Source: Deltaproteobacteria bacterium
GTDB taxonomy: Bacteria; UBA10199; SBBF01
Direction: 5' to 3'
DNA length: 20,355 bases
NCBI GenBank assembly: GCA_016207765.1
Contig: JACQOY010000030.1
Location: forward strand, 1-20,355
Shown here: positions 16,680-20,355 of the stretch, piece by piece
Layout of the letters: each line of letters begins with the position of its first letter
How positions within the stretch are numbered: position 1 is the stretch's first letter
The notes under the pieces: model-generated
Told to the model about the DNA's origin: nothing
Database searches by the model: none
What the model saw: only the letters and a program-made list of their open reading frames with translations
Made by a program: the position numbers and the translations under genes

Positions 16680-17246
16680 CTATTCTTCAGTGGCTGTCAA
16701 TTCTTCATCGGAACACGGGGCGCATTCACCCTCGGCAATAGTGCCGCAGTCGCAGGCTTCTTCTTCCGGGTCGCCGTTTGCTACCGCTATTTTCTTTTTG
16801 ATACCCCCGATTGAATCATCGTCGTCGAATGTTTCTTCTTCCGCTTCGTCATCAACCTCTTCCGCAATTTCGTCATTTGCTTTTCTTTCAACTTTTTCTT
16901 CGGCTTTTACCTCCTCCTTCGAATCGGACACTGTCTCTTCCGATTTGACCGATACCTCATTTTCCTGTCTCGCCGTTTTGTTGGACGATTCAATCGCATG
17001 GCTGACGATTTCGATGATTCTGACTTTTTTTGCCTCCGGGGATGGGACTTCGCCAATGGCCCCTTTTGAAATTTCGCGGAGCGCCGGATCAGCGGCTCTG
17101 CCGCCCCAAGGACCATGAGCTCTGCGAATGGCCGGTTGCGCATCGGAAACGGCAACCTGCGTCACTGGTTCCTCGCCAAAGGCGGAAGAAAACGGAATTG
17201 AAACCAAGGTTACAAACAAAAGAAGGCTTTGAAATGCTTTCCCCAT
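16680..17246 (-). CDS. Secreted acidic protein with a C-terminal four-cysteine motif, unknown function
   Basis: This encodes 188 residues. A signal peptide (MGKAFQSLLLFVTLVSIPFSSAFG) precedes a mature part that becomes extremely rich in Glu, Asp, Lys and Ala between about 85 and 145, and this section is probably disordered or helical. Near the end are Cys165, Cys167, Cys175 and Cys178 (CDC, seven residues, CAPC), which could bind a metal or form disulfides. No family is recognised. The ATG at 17246 has no good Shine-Dalgarno site. A TTGACA box at 17284-17289 may provide its own promoter. Low-complexity sequence makes homology calls unreliable. Confidence 0.65.
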   Translation of the reverse strand: MGKAFQSLLLFVTLVSIPFSSAFGEEPVTQVAVSDAQPAIRRAHGPWGGRAADPALREISKGAIGEVPSPEAKKVRIIEIVSHAIESSNKTARQENEVSVKSEETVSDSKEEVKAEEKVERKANDEIAEEVDDEAEEETFDDDDSIGGIKKKIAVANGDPEEEACDCGTIAEGECAPCSDEELTATEE

Positions 17247-17260
17247 ACGATTGATCTAGT

Positions 17261-17289
17261 GATCTAGATAAATTCCAAATCGGTGTCAA
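17261..17289 (-). promoter_or_regulatory. Possible promoter and direct repeat ahead of the acidic secreted protein gene
   Basis: A perfect minus-strand TTGACA (17289-17284) is followed 17 nt later by a weak TAGATC. The sequence CTAGATCACTAGATC around 17255-17269 is a short direct repeat overlapping that -10 region and could be an operator. Support is limited to these matches. Confidence 0.25.
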
Positions 17290-17299
17290 AGGGAATCGG

Positions 17300-18553
17300 T
17301 TACAAAGATCCCGAATCTTCCTCCACCAGAGTCAATTCAATCACGGCAAGGATCAAAGCACCTTCGATTCCCGAATCCAGCCCCTGGACAATGGAGTTTT
17401 GTTCATCCGACACAATAGCGGTGGCAATCAACTTGAGATCAACGTCACTCTCGGTAATATCCACTCCCAGCTCCCCAATACCCGACCATTCTCCAAAGCC
17501 GTCTGGACAACCATTGCTAGTGGGATTACTGACCGTGCCGTTGGTTATCGCCAAGGGGTCAACATTGAGCCCTGCACTTTCGTCAAAAACAATGAGTGGA
17601 ATACCCGAATCCTCGTCGTCTGTTGAACAGGAAAACAGACCCGAGGAATCCGGACAGATAGCTTGGGTGCCGGATTCAAGCTCAATGGGAATTTCATCAA
17701 TGCCCCCGGGAAGTTCAATAACGGCCGGCAAATTAAAAAGTGGAATCGACGGTGGGAGTGAGTCATCCCCTGCATCAATAACAACATAACCCGGTTTTTT
17801 TTCCGCTGTATAAAAATAAAACAGGTCGGCATCTCCCAAGGTAATGGTTGAAATGGCGTAGGTATCAGCGGGCGTGGTTCCAAGATCATCGGGCAAAGTC
17901 TCGTTTGACTTAAATTCTGCCGGAGCCAGATCAACGGCTTGACCGTCACAAACATAGAGATCGAAATCAGGAAACCCGTCTCCGTTATGGTCAACCGCCT
18001 GATAAACATACTGATAATCCGGCGCCACCTTGCAATCATCACACACCCCCCTCACCCATCCGTTCAGTTCAATTCTTACCGTCCCCAGTTTCGGTTTGTC
18101 GTAGACAATCAGAAGATAGGCGGTAAACGGTTTGTCCACATCTTCCTGCGCCACCTTGGCCTTGTAACTCATCGTGATTAAAAAAGATGAATCGGAGCCG
18201 GAGACGGTGCCCGATGTGGAACTTTTTGAGGGGGTAAAGGTCAAGTCTTCAAAAATCTGCGAGGAAGAGTTGGTTTCGTTGTCGGTGACCTTTCCATTCA
18301 CCGTCACCTGATCGATCTTGAAATATTTCCAATCGGCGCTCTGATCCAGCCCCATCCAGGCAATGTGGCTGTCGGGATCGGCCTCAAGCGCAATTGTTTT
18401 TGTCGCCGACCCGTAAAGTTCCGCAATAAAAGGAGAGGCAACCAGCTTTTTGGTAAACTGGCTGTCACCACTACAGGGGGATAAAAGAAAAAGGAGTTTG
18501 AAAAAAACGAGTAATTTCAAAAACTTGTAAAATCCGCCCTGTTTTGACATCAT
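17300..18553 (-). CDS. Large exported protein with an EF-hand-like calcium loop, unknown function
   Basis: This encodes 417 residues from ATG at 18553, chosen because GAGGG lies seven bases upstream; the frame is open to 18589. The N-terminus is strongly hydrophobic and ends LLSPCSGD, a lipoprotein-like site at Cys27 whose Pro at -1 is unusual, so attachment is uncertain. The region to about 170 looks beta-rich. A CDDC pair (171-174) precedes DHNGDGFPDFD (188-198), which has the spacing of an EF-hand or thrombospondin-type calcium loop. The second half is rich in Asp, Ser, Glu and Gly with further Cys residues. It is probably a surface or periplasmic structural protein. It heads the leftward secreted set. 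I recognise no named family. Confidence 0.7.
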   Translation of the reverse strand: MMSKQGGFYKFLKLLVFFKLLFLLSPCSGDSQFTKKLVASPFIAELYGSATKTIALEADPDSHIAWMGLDQSADWKYFKIDQVTVNGKVTDNETNSSSQIFEDLTFTPSKSSTSGTVSGSDSSFLITMSYKAKVAQEDVDKPFTAYLLIVYDKPKLGTVRIELNGWVRGVCDDCKVAPDYQYVYQAVDHNGDGFPDFDLYVCDGQAVDLAPAEFKSNETLPDDLGTTPADTYAISTITLGDADLFYFYTAEKKPGYVVIDAGDDSLPPSIPLFNLPAVIELPGGIDEIPIELESGTQAICPDSSGLFSCSTDDEDSGIPLIVFDESAGLNVDPLAITNGTVSNPTSNGCPDGFGEWSGIGELGVDITESDVDLKLIATAIVSDEQNSIVQGLDSGIEGALILAVIELTLVEEDSGSL

Positions 18554-18708
18554 ATTCGTCCCTCGTAATCTAGTTATCGGCAGAATCACAAAAATGTTGC
18601 GTGAAATCTTTGGGCGATTTGGCTCTACTCCATCTCACATATCACTTCAAGCCGCGGTGCGTTATTTTAAAAATTGATTTCTTCGGATAACCTGCTATTT
18701 TTCGCCGT

Positions 18709-19860
18709 ATGCCAAACTACGACCTTACCCCCGAACAAGACATGCTCCGCAAAACGATCCGCGATTTTGCGGAAAAGGAAATCAAACCGGTCCGCCAACA
18801 ACTCGATGAAAAAGAAGAATTCTCCACTGATCTGACTCATCAAATGGGGGAACTCGGTCTTTTTGGAATGACGGTTTCTCCCGACTACGGCGGTCAGGGA
18901 ATGGACACTCTCTCCTACGTTATTTGCGTGGAAGAACTGGCCCGGGTCGATGCCTGTCAGGCGGCGACCGTGGCGGCGGAAAATTCACTGGGCATCGGCC
19001 CGATCTATAACTACGGCAATGAGGAGCAAAAAAGAAAATATCTCCCCGATCTTTGTTCCGGAAAATCGCTCTGGGGATTCGGGCTCACCGAGGCGGATGC
19101 CGGGTCCGATGCCGGAAATTCCAAAACACGGGCGGAACTCAAAAACGGCAAATGGGTCATCAACGGTTCCAAGATTTTCATCACCAACTCGGCAACCAAA
19201 ATCACCGCCGGCGTCACGGTGCAGGCGATCACCGGGGAAAAGGGGGACGGGAAAAAGGCAATCAGTTGCATCATCGTTGAACAGGGAACCCCCGGCTTTA
19301 CCGCCAAGGAAATGCACAAAAAAATGACCTGGCGTTCCTCAAATACGGGAGAATTATATTTCGACAACGTGACGGTCCCGGAATCGAATCTCCTCGGCAA
19401 ACGGGGCGGCGGATTCCAGCAAATGCTGGCCACCCTCGATTCCGGGCGGCTTGGCATCGGCGCGATGGGATTGGGAGGCGCCCAGGGGGCTTTTGAGGCG
19501 GCGCTGGAATATTCCAAACAACGCAAAGCCTTCGGCCAGCCCATTTCCAAATTTCAGGTCAATGCCTTCAAACTGGCCGACTGCGCCATGGAGATCGAGG
19601 CGGCCCGCAATCTTCTCTACAAGGCCTGCTGGCTCAAAGATCAGGAACGCCCTTTCGGAAAAGAAGCCGCCATGGCGAAACTTTACTGCTCGGAGGTTTT
19701 TCACCGTGTGGCCAACCACTCTGTTCAGCTCCACGGCGGCTATGGCCTGATGGAGGAATACCCGGCGGCCAAATTCTACCGGGATCAAAAGTTGCTCGAG
19801 ATCGGTGAAGGGACTTCCGAAATTCAGCGGATTGTGATATCAAGATATCTAGGGCTTTGA
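18709..19860 (+). CDS. Acyl-CoA dehydrogenase
   Basis: This 383-residue FAD enzyme introduces the alpha-beta double bond in acyl-CoA thioesters, passing electrons to electron-transfer flavoprotein. Domain order is normal: an N-terminal helical domain (1-120), a beta domain with WGFGLTEADAGSDAG and WVINGSKIFITN, then a C-terminal helical domain with RKAFGQPISKFQ and QLHGGYGLMEEYP. The catalytic base is Glu367 in GEGTSEIQ, the position used by short- and medium-chain enzymes. Length and motifs suit a short/branched or medium-chain enzyme; the true substrate is not decided. No Shine-Dalgarno site is evident before the ATG, and no other beta-oxidation genes are in the window. A small unknown ORF follows 3 nt after the stop. 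Confidence 0.95.
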   Translation: MPNYDLTPEQDMLRKTIRDFAEKEIKPVRQQLDEKEEFSTDLTHQMGELGLFGMTVSPDYGGQGMDTLSYVICVEELARVDACQAATVAAENSLGIGPIYNYGNEEQKRKYLPDLCSGKSLWGFGLTEADAGSDAGNSKTRAELKNGKWVINGSKIFITNSATKITAGVTVQAITGEKGDGKKAISCIIVEQGTPGFTAKEMHKKMTWRSSNTGELYFDNVTVPESNLLGKRGGGFQQMLATLDSGRLGIGAMGLGGAQGAFEAALEYSKQRKAFGQPISKFQVNAFKLADCAMEIEAARNLLYKACWLKDQERPFGKEAAMAKLYCSEVFHRVANHSVQLHGGYGLMEEYPAAKFYRDQKLLEIGEGTSEIQRIVISRYLGL

Positions 19861-19863
19861 TTT

Positions 19864-20136
19864 ATGAAATTTGATTTTGACAGTCTGCTTCAGCCTTCTA
19901 CCAAAGAAATCCAAAATGCTTATAGAAAAGCTCGAACGATTATCGAGCAACTCGATCGCCATAAGCTAAAATGGACAGCAAGGACGCTTTTATTACTAAA
20001 AATTGAACCTCAAGAGCGACTCAGACTAGGCATGATTAGAGGAAGATCCCGAAAAACATTTGTAAAAGAGAAGCACCAGTTAGGGCCTCTCGAAGCGGCG
20101 CTCTTAGTTCTACAAAAAACACAGGAAAAAAAGTAA
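19864..20136 (+). CDS. Small basic protein of unknown function
   Basis: This encodes 90 residues, 3 nt after the acyl-CoA dehydrogenase stop, so it could be translated from the same message. It is Lys/Arg/Gln-rich and looks mostly helical, with RHKLKWTARTLLLLKIEPQE and LGPLEAALLVLQKTQEKK. No signal peptide or membrane segment and no known family were recognised. Its DNA looks more A/T-rich than that of the dehydrogenase, which may mean recent acquisition or a non-coding frame. The nearest ribosome-site-like bases, AGGG, are too far upstream to be convincing. Confidence 0.4.
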   Translation: MKFDFDSLLQPSTKEIQNAYRKARTIIEQLDRHKLKWTARTLLLLKIEPQERLRLGMIRGRSRKTFVKEKHQLGPLEAALLVLQKTQEKK

Positions 20137-20162
20137 TACTCAGGTATCCCCAAGAAGTAGAC

Positions 20163-20184
20163 AAAAAAAGCCCCGAAGGGGCTT
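20163..20184 (-). terminator. Rho-independent terminator-like hairpin
   Basis: AAGCCCC-GAA-GGGGCTT (20168-20184) is a perfect 7-bp stem. Read on the minus strand it is followed by a run of seven T (20169-20163), the standard intrinsic terminator form. It would stop leftward transcripts entering from outside the window. Read on the plus strand, after the 90-codon ORF, the T-run is weak. It may also be just one more member of the adjacent palindrome cluster. Confidence 0.55.
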
Positions 20185-20195
20185 GGATTCTCTAG

Positions 20196-20215
20196 CCGGG
20201 GGTGAAAACCCCCGG
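20196..20215. repeat. GC-rich hairpin, copy B
   Basis: CCGGGGGT and ACCCCCGG pair perfectly around a GAAA loop. With its TAG prefix it recurs in inverted orientation at 20306-20325. Confidence 0.75.
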
Positions 20216-20239
20216 AATGGAAATGAAACAACATCAATA

Positions 20240-20280
20240 GCCCTGAAAGGGCGGCGTTATTGACCTTGCCCTTTCAGGGC
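20240..20280. repeat. Nested inverted repeat at the centre of the palindrome cluster
   Basis: GCCCTGAAAGGGC (20240-20252) and its exact reverse complement GCCCTTTCAGGGC (20268-20280) flank 15 bases. Each arm is itself a small hairpin (GCCCT-GAA-AGGGC). This type of CCCTGAAAGGG motif is typical of dispersed palindromic repeats in some bacterial genomes. Confidence 0.8.
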
Positions 20281-20305
20281 AAAAATCATTTTGTTTGACA
20301 TTGTC

Positions 20306-20325
20306 CCGGGGGTTGCCACCCCCGG
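20306..20325. repeat. GC-rich hairpin, inverted copy of B
   Basis: CCGGGGGT and ACCCCCGG pair around a TGCC loop. Read on the minus strand it begins TAGCCGGGGGTG, as does the copy at 20193-20204, so the two face each other across the central repeat. Confidence 0.75.
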
Positions 20326-20337
20326 CTAAAAGAACCA

Positions 20338-20352
20338 CACCCCTCTGGGGTG
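20338..20352. repeat. Short hairpin at the window edge
   Basis: CACCCC-TCT-GGGGTG forms a 6-bp stem. It ends three bases before the window edge and may belong to a longer repeat cluster that continues outside. Confidence 0.55.
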
Positions 20353-20355
20353 AAT

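Noticed and set aside
20163..20352. CRISPR array at the right end
   Set aside because: The repeats are unlike one another, inverted and unevenly spaced, with no regular direct repeat and spacer pattern.

Overview
The window reads as a piece of chromosome from an uncultured-type Gram-negative bacterium. A TolC-family outer-membrane protein, an MlaC-family protein and several lipoprotein signals imply two membranes. The mix of DnaK, HslUV, XerC and a compact arginine cluster would fit a deltaproteobacterial-like lineage, but that placement is inference. No rRNA, tRNA, CRISPR array, phage gene or intact transposase gene is visible.

Left part (1-5164). A truncated three-helix PQ-loop (SemiSWEET-like) gene and a lipoprotein of the alkaline-phosphatase superfamily run leftward from a good sigma70-like promoter. 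A 397-base divergent region separates them from dnaK. It holds a 135-bp long-inverted-repeat element and a candidate heat-shock promoter for dnaK. dnaK is followed by a GH5 cellulase-like lipoprotein, which converges on the next gene with overlapping stop codons.

Middle (5161-15762). Ten genes run leftward with almost no spacing: xerC, hslV, hslU, argB, argD, argF, argG, a tolC-family gene, an mlaC-family lipoprotein gene and a second alkaline-phosphatase-superfamily gene. Nearly every junction is a stop/start overlap (ATGA, TAATG or TTGA) or a gap of 0-1 nt, so they are probably translationally coupled. The exception is xerC-hslV, where a palindromic repeat sits in the gap and abuts the xerC stop codon. 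The arg genes cover N-acetylglutamate phosphorylation, the aminotransferase step, ornithine to citrulline, and citrulline to argininosuccinate. argC, argJ/argE and argH are not in the window.

Right-middle (15856-18553). An orphan Phd/YefM-type antitoxin and three secreted or lipoprotein-like proteins of unknown function form a leftward set. These are the least explained genes in the window.

Right end (18709-20355). A rightward acyl-CoA dehydrogenase is followed 3 nt later by a 90-residue unknown ORF. After it come a terminator-like hairpin and a cluster of GC-rich palindromes arranged with mirror symmetry and reaching close to the window edge; they look like dispersed REP/MITE-type repeats.

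I found no convincing new multi-gene defence or mobile system. The best leads are the xerC-hslVU-arg-envelope operon, the secreted unknown cluster, and the two repeat elements.
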